Shown: positions 21,088-29,890 of the stretch, in pieces
Layout of the letters: the number at the start of each line of letters is the position of its first letter
Position numbering within the stretch: the first letter of the stretch is position 1
From: Eubacteriales bacterium
GTDB lineage: Bacteria > Bacillota > Clostridia > Oscillospirales > Butyricicoccaceae
Assembly (NCBI GenBank): GCA_030524205.1
Contig: JAUNGZ010000015.1
Coordinates: forward strand, 1-32,926
Length of the DNA: 32,926 nt
Reading direction: 5' to 3'
Program-made: the position numbers and the translations under genes
The notes under the pieces: generated by a model
What the model saw: only the letters and a program-made list of their open reading frames with translations
Told to the model about the DNA's origin: nothing
The model's database searches: none

Positions 21088-21503
21088 GCATGTATTCCGG
21101 TCTTGAGGTGCGCGTGCCGTTCTGCGACCACCGCATCGTGGAATATGCCTACAATATGCCGTGGGCGTTCAAGGCGCTGGGCGGACGGGAAAAGGGCGTC
21201 GTGCGGGAGGCCTTTGCGCACGAGCTGCCCGAGGAGATCGTGCTGCGCAAGAAAAGCCCTTACCCCAAGACCTTCCACCCGGTTTACACCAAGCTGTGCG
21301 CGGATTATGTCCGCCGCATCTTTGCGGACAGCGAATCGGTCGCGGCCTCGCTGTTCGACCACGCGGCCGTCGAGGCGCTGATGGAAAAGCCGGAAAGCCT
21401 GCAGGAACCGTGGTACGGCCAGCTGATGCGCACCCCGCAGATTTTCGCCTATATCGTCCAGCTCGACCGCTGGTTCAAGCAGTACAAGGTGCGGTTGGAA
21501 TAA
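21069..21503 (+). CDS. asnB: Asparagine synthetase, 3' part (separated from its 5' part by the element)
   Basis: These 144 codons encode DRKDRMSMYSGLEVRVPF onward, the highly conserved end of the class-II asparagine synthetase domain, including FCDHRIVEYAYNMPW and RKKSPYPKTFHP. There is no ribosome binding site; the internal ATG at 21084 would give at most a 139-residue fragment without the active sites. The frame at the GA core (codon GAC at 21069) matches the interrupted codon GAA at 3770. Excision of the element therefore restores a 608-codon gene exactly in frame. This is the same gene as that at 2378, not a second copy. Confidence 0.93.
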   Translation, partial: DRKDRMSMYSGLEVRVPFCDHRIVEYAYNMPWAFKALGGREKGVVREAFAHELPEEIVLRKKSPYPKTFHPVYTKLCADYVRRIFADSESVAASLFDHAAVEALMEKPESLQEPWYGQLMRTPQIFAYIVQLDRWFKQYKVRLE

Positions 21504-21509
21504 AAAAAG

Positions 21510-21531
21510 CGCCCCCTCCGGAGAGGGGGCG
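21510..21531 (-). terminator. Terminator between asnB 3' end and the UPF0303 gene
   Basis: CGCCCCCTC and GAGGGGGCG form a perfect 9-bp stem with a 4-base loop. On the minus strand it is followed by seven T, so it mainly ends the UPF0303 transcript. Confidence 0.85.
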
Positions 21532-21545
21532 GCAAAGCCGGCGTT

Positions 21546-22019
21546 TTACCGCGCCAGCCATTCGGCCAGGGTGTTGATCACAAGCTGGTGGTCGTCCATA
21601 TGGTCGGGCCGTCCGGACACGCAGATTGAGCCGATCACGCCCGTGCCGCGCAGAATGACCGGGAAACCGCCGCCGCCCGCGGCGTACTCGTCCGCCGGGA
21701 GCTTACGGTCCGCCATGGTTTCGCCGTTTTCGGTCAGCCATGCGAGAAAGTGCAGCGAGGACATATGCATCAGTTCAACGGAATTGCGCTTGCGCTTGAG
21801 CCACTTTTCGCTGTCCGGCATCGCGCCGTCCGGGAAATAGCGGAACACCACAAGCCCGTTCACCGTGATTTCAATGGCGACCGGCGCGCCGCCGTCCTCC
21901 GATGCGTTTTTGTGCAGCAGCAAACCAAAGCCAAGCGCTTCCTCGCGCGAAAAATGGTCGAATTGAAACCGCTGTTCCTGCTCCTCGCACGCGGCGAGCA
22001 GCGTCCTGTTATCCTGCAT
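21546..22019 (-). CDS. UPF0303/HbpS-like (heme-binding/GlcG-fold) protein
   Basis: The 157-residue protein matches the UPF0303 family (YBR137W-like, GlcG/HbpS fold). A helical N-terminus EEQEQRFQFDHFSREEALGF is followed by a beta-rich core with AAGGGGFPVILRGTGVIGSI near residue 113, the glycine-rich stretch typical of the fold, and a final GRPDHMDDHQLVINTLAEWL. Some members bind heme or other small molecules; the role here is unknown. The ATG at 22019 has GGGAGG eight bases upstream. It is a single gene with its own promoter and terminator. Confidence 0.8.
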   Translation of the reverse strand: MQDNRTLLAACEEQEQRFQFDHFSREEALGFGLLLHKNASEDGGAPVAIEITVNGLVVFRYFPDGAMPDSEKWLKRKRNSVELMHMSSLHFLAWLTENGETMADRKLPADEYAAGGGGFPVILRGTGVIGSICVSGRPDHMDDHQLVINTLAEWLAR

Positions 22020-22048
22020 TCATCGTCCCTCCCTTTGTTGCTGCCCCT

Positions 22049-22077
22049 ATCATATCACATTCACCGCCCCGTCACAA
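22049..22077 (-). promoter_or_regulatory. Promoter of the UPF0303 gene
   Basis: Minus strand TTGTGA (22072-22077) and TATGAT (22049-22054) with a 17-bp spacer and a TG upstream of the -10, 30 bp before the start codon. Confidence 0.6.
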
Positions 22078-22089
22078 GGAGGTTTTCCC

Positions 22090-22518
22090 ATGCCCGATCC
22101 TTCCGGCTCGGCCCCGCTGCGCGTCGTAGTCACGACCGCGCTGGGCGCGCAGCCGCTCGAGGGCGCGTCCGTCAGCGTTTCGACCGCGCCCGATGAAACC
22201 GGCGCGCGCACGCTGCTGTACGCCGTCACCACCGATCAGGGCGGCATGACGCCGCCCATGGAGCTGTCCACCCCGCCGCGCGCGAATTCCTTGACGCCCG
22301 ACGGCGGCACGCCCTATGCGCTTTACACCGTTGAAATCGAACGTCCGGGCTATACGCCGCTTGCCGCGCTGCATATCGCAATGTTCGACGGCGTGCCGTC
22401 GGTGCTGCCCGTGGCGCTGACGCCCCTGCCCGAAAACGCCCCGACGGACGAGGCCGACCTGACTGCCACCGGCAACCCGCAGGTGCTGTATCAGGCCGCG
22501 CCAATTGAAGAGGAGTGA
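22090..22518 (+). CDS. Small protein with a CnaB/carboxypeptidase-regulatory-like beta domain
   Basis: The 142-residue product is mostly one beta-sandwich-like domain: LRVVVTTALGAQPLEGASV, then the TTDQGGMTPPMEL turn, then YTVEIERPGYTPLAALHIAM. This pattern (intra-chain variable loop, GYT near the end) is that of CnaB or carboxypeptidase regulatory-like domains. No signal peptide or sorting motif is seen. It lies 6 bp before a SpoIID-like peptidoglycan-binding protein gene and is probably cotranscribed with it. Ribosome binding site ACAAGGAGG. Its exact role is unknown; a structural part in a spore or cell-wall assembly is inferred from the operon. Confidence 0.7.
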   Translation: MPDPSGSAPLRVVVTTALGAQPLEGASVSVSTAPDETGARTLLYAVTTDQGGMTPPMELSTPPRANSLTPDGGTPYALYTVEIERPGYTPLAALHIAMFDGVPSVLPVALTPLPENAPTDEADLTATGNPQVLYQAAPIEEE

Positions 22519-22524
22519 GCAAGC

Positions 22525-23955
22525 TTGCCTGAACAATCCCCTGTCGTCATCCCCGAAACCATCACGGTGCATTTGGGCGCGCCGTCGGAAAACGCCCGGA
22601 ACATCACAGTTCCGTTCGACGAGTACATCAAAAACGTGGCTTCGTCGGAAATTTACCCCACATGGCCGGAGGAGGCCATCCGCGCCAACATCTACGCGCA
22701 GGTGTCCTACGCGCTCAACCGCGTTTTCACCGAATGGTACCGCGCGCAGGGCTACGATTTCGACATCACCAACTCGACCCGCTACGACCAGTCCTTCGTG
22801 CCCGGCCGCGATATTTTTGAAAACATTTCGACGATCGTCGACGAGATGTTCAACAATTATTTGACGCGCGGCGACGCGATCGAACCGCTGTTTGCCCAAT
22901 ACTGCAACGGCACGACGGTCACCTGTCCGGGCGGCCTGTCCCAATGGGGCACGGTGCCGCTGGCCGAGCAGGGCCTGAGCGCGGAGGAGATCGTCCGCAC
23001 CTTTTACGGCGACGATATCAACTTTATCCGCAACGCCCCGGTTTCGCCCAATTTGGGCGGCTCTTGGCCGGGCTTTACGCTGCGTCTTGGCGATACCAAC
23101 GAGGAGGTGCGCACGATTCAGAACCGGCTCAACCGCATTTCCACCAATTATCCGAACATCCCCAAAATCTATCCGGTCGACGGTATTTTCGACGCCGACA
23201 CCGAGCGCGCGGTGCGCGCCTTCCAGCGCCAATTCAATTTAACGGCGGACGGTCTGGTCGGCAAAGCGACCTGGTACCGCATCGCGTTTATTTACAACAA
23301 TGTCAAGCGGCTGTCCGAGCTGAACAGCGAAGGGCTGCTGCTTAACGACGTATCGCGCCAATTCCCGGCCGACCTGCGGGAGGGCGCGACCGGCCCGGGC
23401 GTGCAGCTGCTCCAATATTTTCTCGCGGTCGTCGGCGAATATTACGACCAGCTCCCGCGCTGGCGGCCCGAGCAGGTCGACGGTGTGTTCGGTCCCCAGA
23501 CCCGCGAAGCGGTCGCGGCCTATCAGCGCATGATGGGCCTGCCCGAAACCGGCGTGGTCGACCGGCCGACATGGAACGCGCTTCTTTCCACCTACCAATC
23601 CGTTCTGGCGGCGCAGCCGGTCGAGGAATGGCTGGATGAGATCGTCGGCTTCCCCAATATCTTTTTGGTAACGGGCATGAGCGGCGACGAAGTGCGTCTG
23701 GCGCAGGAATGGATCAACATTATCGCGCGCGCCTATCCCGAAGTGCCCGCGGTGACGGTCGACGGCGCGTTCGGCCCAGCCACGCGGGACTCGATTTCGG
23801 TCATCCAAATGCTGCTTGGGCTGCCCGCGTCCGGCGCGATCGGCCCGCTTACCTGGGAAGCCATGTCCCGGCTTGTGGGCGATGTCCTTGCGGGCAGCCA
23901 AACCGCCGAGGGGCAGTTTCCCGGTTACGCAGTCGGAGAGGAGGCGGGCGCCTGA
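22525..23955 (+). CDS. SpoIID-like protein with three peptidoglycan-binding domains
   Basis: The 476-residue protein starts at a TTG (GAAGAGGAG upstream). The N-terminal part is SpoIID/LytB-like: [20 protein letters not shown] and, near residue 140, [19 protein letters not shown]. Three peptidoglycan-binding repeats follow at about residues 185-250, 290-360 and 385-455, each with a DGIFD/DGVFG/DGAFG motif and an AF/AYQR or equivalent helix. SpoIID-type enzymes cut peptidoglycan during sporulation, but the catalytic residues are not certain here. There is no obvious signal peptide. The family is common in spore-forming clostridia. It overlaps the next gene by TGATG. Confidence 0.83.
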   Translation: MPEQSPVVIPETITVHLGAPSENARNITVPFDEYIKNVASSEIYPTWPEEAIRANIYAQVSYALNRVFTEWYRAQGYDFDITNSTRYDQSFVPGRDIFENISTIVDEMFNNYLTRGDAIEPLFAQYCNGTTVTCPGGLSQWGTVPLAEQGLSAEEIVRTFYGDDINFIRNAPVSPNLGGSWPGFTLRLGDTNEEVRTIQNRLNRISTNYPNIPKIYPVDGIFDADTERAVRAFQRQFNLTADGLVGKATWYRIAFIYNNVKRLSELNSEGLLLNDVSRQFPADLREGATGPGVQLLQYFLAVVGEYYDQLPRWRPEQVDGVFGPQTREAVAAYQRMMGLPETGVVDRPTWNALLSTYQSVLAAQPVEEWLDEIVGFPNIFLVTGMSGDEVRLAQEWINIIARAYPEVPAVTVDGAFGPATRDSISVIQMLLGLPASGAIGPLTWEAMSRLVGDVLAGSQTAEGQFPGYAVGEEAGA

Positions 23956-24509
23956 TGTACACCGAAGCCCAGCGCAGAGCGCATATCTATGATTTGCAGC
24001 GTTTCCTGCGCCGTATCCAGCGGGAGCACGACCATCCGCAGCCGCTTGTCCCGGACGGCATTTACGGCCCGGAAACCGCGGCCGCCGTGCGCGATTTTCA
24101 GCGCCACAACGGCCTGCCCGTCACCGGCACAGTGGATTTTGCGACTTGGACCCTGCTTTTCAAGGAGTACAGCGCGCTGACCCGCGGCGATACGCTGCCC
24201 AGCGCCGTCTCCTTTTTCCCCGCCGGCGCGCACGCCAAGCTGTCTCTTGGAGATAAAGGGCCGTCGGTATGCGCGCTTCAGCTCATGCTGAATACCGCCA
24301 TACCGCACTTTTCCAACCTGTCTCCCCTATCGCTCACCGGCGAGTACGACCACGACACCGCCGAAGCCGTGCGCCGCGCGCAGCAGGCTTTCCAGCTTCC
24401 CACCACCGGCGAAGCCGACCGCGCGACATGGGACGCGCTCGCCCGTTTCCACAACCACTATTTCGACCACACGCCGCTCGCATGGCGGCTTGCAGAGGCC
24501 GAACAATAA
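23955..24509 (+). CDS. Protein with two peptidoglycan-binding domains
   Basis: The 184-residue product ([20 protein letters not shown] at the start) has two peptidoglycan-binding repeats: [20 protein letters not shown] then [13 protein letters not shown], and [20 protein letters not shown] then [13 protein letters not shown]. The ATG overlaps the upstream stop (TGATG), so translation is coupled. It has no signal peptide. It is the third gene of the 22090-24509 operon. The three proteins probably act together on spore or cell-wall peptidoglycan; this is inferred from the repeats alone. Confidence 0.82.
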   Translation: MYTEAQRRAHIYDLQRFLRRIQREHDHPQPLVPDGIYGPETAAAVRDFQRHNGLPVTGTVDFATWTLLFKEYSALTRGDTLPSAVSFFPAGAHAKLSLGDKGPSVCALQLMLNTAIPHFSNLSPLSLTGEYDHDTAEAVRRAQQAFQLPTTGEADRATWDALARFHNHYFDHTPLAWRLAEAEQ

Positions 24510-24512
24510 AGC

Positions 24513-24543
24513 ATGCCCGCCGCATGGATCATGCGGCGGGCAT
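24513..24543. terminator. Bidirectional terminator
   Basis: ATGCCCGCCGCATG (24513-24526) and its complement (24530-24543) form a perfect 14-bp stem with a GAT loop between the convergent peptidoglycan-binding and diguanylate cyclase genes; a short T run follows. Confidence 0.88.
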
Positions 24544-24551
24544 TTTCTGTC

Positions 24552-27038
24552 TTATCCGGCAAATTCAAAGCGGTCCCTGCCGTTCTTCTTGGCGCGGTAC
24601 AGCGCCTCGTCCGCGGCGCGGAATACGTCGGCGTAAACGCCGCCCTTTTCCGCCCATGCCACGCCGATGCTGACGGTAAGCGGCGTGCCGTCCCTCATTT
24701 TTACCTGACGCGCCCCCGCGCACAGCGCGTTGCAGCGGTTCCGCACAACGGCCGGCGCATCCGCCCGCTTCATGTAGATCATAAATTCGTCGCCGCCCGG
24801 CCGGCCGACCAGATCCGCCTCACGGAAGCTGCGCCGGATCACCGCCGCGACCTCAATCAGCGCGCGGTCGCCCTCCATATGGCCGTAGGTGTCGTTTATC
24901 GTCTTGAAGCGGTCGATATCGAGCAGCAGCAGCGCGTCCCGGCGGCCCTCCGGTATGTCCGCCATGGCGCGCTGCGCGCTGCGGCGCACCGTTTCGGCAT
25001 TGAGCACATGGGTCAGGCTGTCCAGCTCGGCGCGCCGGCGCAGCCGCTCCTTTTCCTGCCTCTGCTCGTCGATATTCGCAATCTTACCGACCGCGTAAAC
25101 CGCCGCCCCCACGCTGTCGCACACAGTGTCAAACAGGACGCTTACCCAGTGCAGCGCGCGGTCATCCTCATGATAAATCTGTATCTCGTGCGGCGTGCGT
25201 CCGCCAGACTGGATCAGCGCAAGGAACTGCCGCCTCGCCTGCTCGATTTCCGGGTCCTCAACTCCCTCGAGCAGGTCGTACTCCAGCATGCCCTGCGCCT
25301 TCGTCTCCGAATCCGGAATCGAGAGCACCAGATGTCCGGAAGCAAAGTCGTATTCAAAAAAGTAATCCTGAAACAGCCGGTAAACGCGGCGGCGCTTTTC
25401 CAGCTCGCCCGCGATCTCGCGCGTGCGTCTGGCGCGCTGGCGCAGATTGAAGCCCAGCAGCAGAATAATGACGGTCAATACCGCGCCGACCACGCCGATG
25501 GCGTAAAACGGATACTCCCGCACCCAAGCGCTGAGCGTAAAATCCTGCTTATAAAACGTATTGCTATAAATAATGGCCTGCAGTTCCTCTGCCGGTATCG
25601 TCAAAACCGCCTTATTCAGAATGTTCAGCAGTTCAGGGGAAACCGGCTTAGGCATGGCAAAACATACCCGCCGCGGTTCGTAGGTCTGCGGGATGAGCTT
25701 TAAATTGCGGTACTCGGGACGGTTGGCGTAATACTGCGCGCTGTATCCGTCCATATACGTATAATCCGCCTCGCCTGTATGCACCGCGTCCACGCAGGCT
25801 TGCAGCGTGTCGTAATAGACCACCGTGCCAAGCGTTTCTCCTTCATACGTGCTTGTCGTCGTCATCGCAAGTTTTTTTCCGCTCAGGCTGTCCTCGCTCA
25901 CGTCCTGATTCATCAGCAGGATGTACTGCGCCGAAACATACGGACGGCTCATCACCACGCTGTATTCGCGGGCAAGGGCGTAATCGTACGTCATGCCGGA
26001 AAGCAGGTCGATTTCTCCGTCTTCCGCCATCTGGAATTCCTGCTCGGGCGTTTCCGCAGCGACCAGTTCAAACTTCAGCCCTGTTTTTTCAGAGATATAT
26101 TGCAGCAGGTCGGGCGCTATCCCGCGCTTTTCGCCGGTTTTTTCATCAATATACTGGAACGGCGGCCGGCCGGACAGCATGCCTACCCGCAGCGTGCCCG
26201 CGCGCGCGATATACGCAAGCTCCTCCCCGCTCAAGCGGAGCGCGTCATTGTCAAACGTAAAATACTTATCGTACAGCGAGCTGGAAAGCTGCGGGTCGGT
26301 CTGCTCAATGCTGCTGACCGCCGCGTTCAGCTCGGCCATCAGGGCCGCGTCGCCGTTTTTCTGCGTCACAAAATAAAAGGGCTTAGGGGAAAAGGCCGCA
26401 ATCGTCCGAACCCCTTCGATCAGGTTCACGCTCGAATTGAGCAGCACCTCCGCGCGGCCGTCCCGCAGCGCCCGTAGCATCTCCTCCTCCGAATCGCATT
26501 CAACATAGAGGGGGGTGACGCGGTTTGCCCTGCAGTATTCCTCGAGCTCTTCCCGCAGGCGTTTGGACGATTTGTGCACCGCGACATGCAGCTCCTGTTC
26601 GACGCTCGCGTTGATTACGATATCCCGCGGCTCGTCATACAGGGCCTGCAATACGGTTTCCGCCGTGCCATAGCTGCGGCTGGCATAATCGTACCGCTCG
26701 CTCAGCTCGGCGCTGTACAGCATGCCGCCGATCAGGTCGATTTCACCTCTGCCCACCATTTCCAACAGCGTGCTGAGGCTTTGGTCGATATCGCCCGGCG
26801 CTTGTACAAATTCGTAATCCCAGCCGGTATACTGCGCGATTTCCTCCAGATATTCATAGGTATAGCCGCTGAATTCGCCGTATTCGTCCACCTCGGTCAA
26901 GCCTGCCTGAATCGGGTAGGCAACGCGCACCGTGCGATCCTGCACCCTATTTGCGGCGCCCGCCGTTCCCGGCATGAAAAGCGCCAGCGCGGCCAGCAGC
27001 AGCGCAGCCTGCCGCCGCAGCCGGTTCCGTATCCGCAT
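24552..27038 (-). CDS. Membrane diguanylate cyclase with two extracellular solute-binding domains
   Basis: The 828-residue protein has a signal peptide (RRQAALLLAALALFMPGTAG). It has two consecutive bacterial solute-binding family 3 domains (about residues 35-255 and 275-495; RVAYPIQAGLTEVD, LRVGMLSGRPPFQY), a transmembrane helix near 505-525 (AIGVVGAVLTVIILLLGF), a PAS-like segment and a C-terminal GGDEF domain. The active-site GGDEF is intact (about residue 762) and an RxxD inhibitory site (READ) lies five residues before it. It is thus expected to make c-di-GMP in response to small molecules sensed outside, perhaps amino acids. No EAL domain is present. The ATG has AAAGGGGGGAAAC upstream. 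Confidence 0.93.
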   Translation of the reverse strand: MRIRNRLRRQAALLLAALALFMPGTAGAANRVQDRTVRVAYPIQAGLTEVDEYGEFSGYTYEYLEEIAQYTGWDYEFVQAPGDIDQSLSTLLEMVGRGEIDLIGGMLYSAELSERYDYASRSYGTAETVLQALYDEPRDIVINASVEQELHVAVHKSSKRLREELEEYCRANRVTPLYVECDSEEEMLRALRDGRAEVLLNSSVNLIEGVRTIAAFSPKPFYFVTQKNGDAALMAELNAAVSSIEQTDPQLSSSLYDKYFTFDNDALRLSGEELAYIARAGTLRVGMLSGRPPFQYIDEKTGEKRGIAPDLLQYISEKTGLKFELVAAETPEQEFQMAEDGEIDLLSGMTYDYALAREYSVVMSRPYVSAQYILLMNQDVSEDSLSGKKLAMTTTSTYEGETLGTVVYYDTLQACVDAVHTGEADYTYMDGYSAQYYANRPEYRNLKLIPQTYEPRRVCFAMPKPVSPELLNILNKAVLTIPAEELQAIIYSNTFYKQDFTLSAWVREYPFYAIGVVGAVLTVIILLLGFNLRQRARRTREIAGELEKRRRVYRLFQDYFFEYDFASGHLVLSIPDSETKAQGMLEYDLLEGVEDPEIEQARRQFLALIQSGGRTPHEIQIYHEDDRALHWVSVLFDTVCDSVGAAVYAVGKIANIDEQRQEKERLRRRAELDSLTHVLNAETVRRSAQRAMADIPEGRRDALLLLDIDRFKTINDTYGHMEGDRALIEVAAVIRRSFREADLVGRPGGDEFMIYMKRADAPAVVRNRCNALCAGARQVKMRDGTPLTVSIGVAWAEKGGVYADVFRAADEALYRAKKNGRDRFEFAG

Positions 27039-27104
27039 GGCGTTTCCCCCCTTTATTCTGCGGCCGCTCCCATCCTGCTTCCATATGCCCGTATAATGAT
27101 ATCT

Positions 27105-27133
27105 ATTATACAGAACCCCCCTCTGATTTACAA
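27105..27133 (-). promoter_or_regulatory. Promoter of the diguanylate cyclase gene
   Basis: Minus strand TTGTAA (27128-27133) and a perfect TATAAT (27105-27110) with a 17-bp spacer, about 70 bp before the start codon. Confidence 0.7.
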
Positions 27134-27155
27134 GCGCTGCGGCAAAACAAAGTAA

Positions 27156-27189
27156 AAAAAGGAGCGCCCCGCCGGGAGCGCTCCTTTTT
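27156..27189 (-). terminator. Terminator of the foldase gene
   Basis: AAAAAGGAGCGC (27156-27167) pairs with GCGCTCCTTTTT (27178-27189) around a 10-base loop; on the minus strand a T run follows, 12 bp after the foldase stop codon. Confidence 0.88.
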
Positions 27190-27200
27190 GTTCCTGCGTG

Positions 27201-28331
27201 TCAGTCAGCGGCGTCCGCGTTTCCGTCCGCCGCGTCTCCCTGCCCGTCCGCAGCGTCGCTGTTCGGATTGGGCACGGATGCATAATCGTATACGTTCTTA
27301 TAGGTAATCTCATCGAACACGTCGGTCGTCTGCACATCGGCGTTCGTAATCCACTCCGTCAGCAGATTATCCATGGTCTTGCCCATCTTATTGGCCAGAT
27401 CAGCCTGATAATTGGTGAACTGCCCTTCATAGTCGAGCGGCTCGCGCTTGATGATATGATAGCCGAAATCGCTCTTGACCAGACCGGAAACCTTGCCGTC
27501 GTCCAGCGCCTTTGCGCCGTCGTAGAACGGGGCAACCATTTCGCCTTCCGTGAAGATGTAGCCGTCGGGGTTGCCCTCAAGGCCGCTGTCCTCGCTGTAT
27601 TCCTGCATCAGCTTATCAAAGTCCTCGCCGTTGTTGATGCGGTCGAGGATCGACTGCGCCAGCGCCTTGGCCTCCTCGTCGGTGCGCTTCTGCTCGCCGG
27701 TCGCGGGGTCGGTCGTCATGATCAGGATATGCTTGGCGGACATGTAATTATCGCGGAAGTACTGCATCAGCTCTTCTTCGCTCGCCTTATTGACGCCGTT
27801 TTCACCGAAATAGTACTCGTTAAGCGCCGAATAGCACTGGCTGATATACATAAAGTTGGTATAGCTTTCGTCGGTAAAGCCGAACTGGGCGATCTTCTGC
27901 AGGTAATTGTCGTAGCTCTGCGCCTGATCAATCGTATCCTTGCGCAGCTTGCTGAGCTCCTTCTCCTGCTTGTAGGACAGCTTCAGGCCGGCTTCCTTCA
28001 TCTTCTGGAGCACGACGCGCGAATAAACGGCCTGCTCTCTCGCCGCGCCGGGCATCTGCGCGCCCATCATCGCGGCGGCCTCTTCATCCTCCCACATGCC
28101 CATCACGCCGTACTGGGCGTACATGTTTTCGTAGTACTTCATGTTGTAGATCATATAGGTGGCGTATTCGTCCGCGCGGACCTCGTCTCCGTTAACGGTC
28201 AGTACGACGGGGGCGTCGCTCTGGGGCTGCTGATATGTGATGGTCGTGCTTGCCGTGCGCCACACCGTGAAGCCCAGCACGACGCCCAGCATCACAACGA
28301 GCGCGGCAACGCGCTTTACAATTTTGCTCAT
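27201..28331 (-). CDS. Parvulin-type peptidylprolyl isomerase (PrsA-like foldase)
   Basis: The 376-residue protein has a single N-terminal membrane anchor (VAALVVMLGVVLGFTVW) without a lipobox Cys. A SurA/PrsA-like helical region follows, then a parvulin rotamase domain at about residues 198-295: SAKHILIMT, FDKLMQEYSEDSG, LVKSDFGYHIIKRE. It should fold secreted proteins at the outer face of the membrane. The C-terminus is a short acidic run of repeated DAADG-type residues. It stands alone with its own promoter and terminator. Confidence 0.9.
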   Translation of the reverse strand: MSKIVKRVAALVVMLGVVLGFTVWRTASTTITYQQPQSDAPVVLTVNGDEVRADEYATYMIYNMKYYENMYAQYGVMGMWEDEEAAAMMGAQMPGAAREQAVYSRVVLQKMKEAGLKLSYKQEKELSKLRKDTIDQAQSYDNYLQKIAQFGFTDESYTNFMYISQCYSALNEYYFGENGVNKASEEELMQYFRDNYMSAKHILIMTTDPATGEQKRTDEEAKALAQSILDRINNGEDFDKLMQEYSEDSGLEGNPDGYIFTEGEMVAPFYDGAKALDDGKVSGLVKSDFGYHIIKREPLDYEGQFTNYQADLANKMGKTMDNLLTEWITNADVQTTDVFDEITYKNVYDYASVPNPNSDAADGQGDAADGNADAAD

Positions 28332-28378
28332 GTTTCCGACTCTCCTTGCATTTCAAAAAAACTCAACAGACTTTTGTT

Positions 28379-28407
28379 ATTATAGCACCTTTGTCTTCAA
28401 AACACAA
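28379..28407 (-). promoter_or_regulatory. Promoter of the foldase gene
   Basis: Minus strand TTGTGT (28402-28407) and TATAAT (28379-28384) with a 17-bp spacer; TGC directly before the -10 makes it an extended -10 promoter. Confidence 0.65.
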
Positions 28408-28453
28408 GCAAAGACACAGAATCGTCACAAACCGCCAGCCGTACTCCGCCTTT

Positions 28454-29890
28454 TTACTGTACCTCCATTTCTCTGTTCCTAAAATGCTCCGTTTCATAGT
28501 TTCGATAGAACTGCTGAAGCGTTTGATCGGTCCAGCCCTGCGTCAGCTCCGAAGGTGTGCGGTACGGCAGGGCAAACGGCGTGTTCCGGTGGCGGTAAAC
28601 CATCACGGTTCCGCCCGCGCCGCGATCCGCCTCCAGCCCAAGCACATACAGCACGTAGCCCCGCGGCCGTTCCGCGCCAAACGGGTAGCTTGCTGTGCCC
28701 GCAATCCCTTGTATGGTGCGCTCTCCGAAAAACCAATCATCACTCGTAACGGCTTCGGCTTTTAATCGGGGAATAGCCGCCGCATAGGCCTGCCCGCCCT
28801 TTTCATACAGCAGCGCGCCGCCAACCAGCTCGCAGGGTTCATCTTCCCACGACAGGCGGAATGCATCCCCCCAATACGCGCTTCCGTTCAGCCACGCAAA
28901 GTAATTCAGCACCGCCATGCGGTATCCGGGCAGTTCAATATAGACGGAATTTACGCGCAGCGTGTGGCTGTCGGGATTTGTAAGAGCCGCTGTTTCTGTT
29001 GTATTTGAACCGGTAAACACCAACGTATCCGCTTCTGTTTCCACATGCTTCGCGCCCTCCAGCGCTTTCACGTCCTCGTCCGACAGGTCTTGCAGGATGT
29101 CCGCCGGGAAGCCGAGGTCCGCGAGCGTTTGCCGCTCGGCCGCCAGCCCGTTTTCCGCGCGGACCTCCGCGTCCAGCCGGGGGTGGTTCGCCGCCGCGCC
29201 GCACAAAAGCACCAGCGCAAGGCAGGCCAGCACATAGCCCCAGCCCAGCGCGCCGCCGCTCACCTTGACGGGCGCTGAGACAAAGCAGTAGCCCGCCCCG
29301 GCCAGCTCGTCGCCCACGCGGAACAGCGCGCGCACGATGACGACAAACGCGATCAGCACAATGATCATCGCGACCCAGCTCTGCGCCATCGGCGACAGCG
29401 CCAGCGCCACCACGATAAGCTGCCAGATCACCGCCGCCCGCAGCGGATCGCCCTCCGGCTCGAGCTCCGCCTTGCGGAACACATCCCGCAGGCCTCGGCG
29501 CAGCGCGAGCAGCAGAACGAGATGCGCCGCCGTTCCCGCAAGCGCGACGCCCGTGAGCAGCTCGCCGGACGGCGCAAACGGCGTTGCCTCGCTGACCAGC
29601 GCCGCGCCGTGCCAGATCAGCTCCGCCAGCGACAGCGCCCACGCCAGACGGAACGCGCCGCCGTTCCGCCGCAGCGAACGGAAGCCCAGATATTGCAGCA
29701 CAATACCGACCGTCGGCAGCAGATACTGCAAATAGGCAAATTGCAGCGTGATGCTGGTCAGTATCATGCCCCAAACGATGTAATGGAGCGGGGTGTACCA
29801 CGGATTGACCGATTCGACCATACCGTCCCCGGGCAGAGTTTCGCGCAGTTCTTCCTCCAGATATTGCTCCAGCTTCTCCTGCTCGTTCAT
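28454..29890 (-). CDS. Membrane protein of unknown function, cotranscribed with an ECF sigma factor (anti-sigma-like)
   Basis: This 478-residue protein begins with an acidic cytoplasmic segment (MNEQEKLEQYLEEELRETLP), then about seven membrane helices (about residues 35-250). A large external domain follows, with ELPGYRMAVLNYFAWLNG near residue 315 and HRNTPFALPYRTPSEL near 435. I do not recognise the external domain. Its ATG overlaps the sigma-factor stop (ATGA), so translation is coupled. Such pairs are usually sigma factor and anti-sigma factor, but no zinc-binding anti-sigma motif is visible. It may instead be the sensor or a target. Confidence 0.75.
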   Translation of the reverse strand: MNEQEKLEQYLEEELRETLPGDGMVESVNPWYTPLHYIVWGMILTSITLQFAYLQYLLPTVGIVLQYLGFRSLRRNGGAFRLAWALSLAELIWHGAALVSEATPFAPSGELLTGVALAGTAAHLVLLLALRRGLRDVFRKAELEPEGDPLRAAVIWQLIVVALALSPMAQSWVAMIIVLIAFVVIVRALFRVGDELAGAGYCFVSAPVKVSGGALGWGYVLACLALVLLCGAAANHPRLDAEVRAENGLAAERQTLADLGFPADILQDLSDEDVKALEGAKHVETEADTLVFTGSNTTETAALTNPDSHTLRVNSVYIELPGYRMAVLNYFAWLNGSAYWGDAFRLSWEDEPCELVGGALLYEKGGQAYAAAIPRLKAEAVTSDDWFFGERTIQGIAGTASYPFGAERPRGYVLYVLGLEADRGAGGTVMVYRHRNTPFALPYRTPSELTQGWTDQTLQQFYRNYETEHFRNREMEVQ

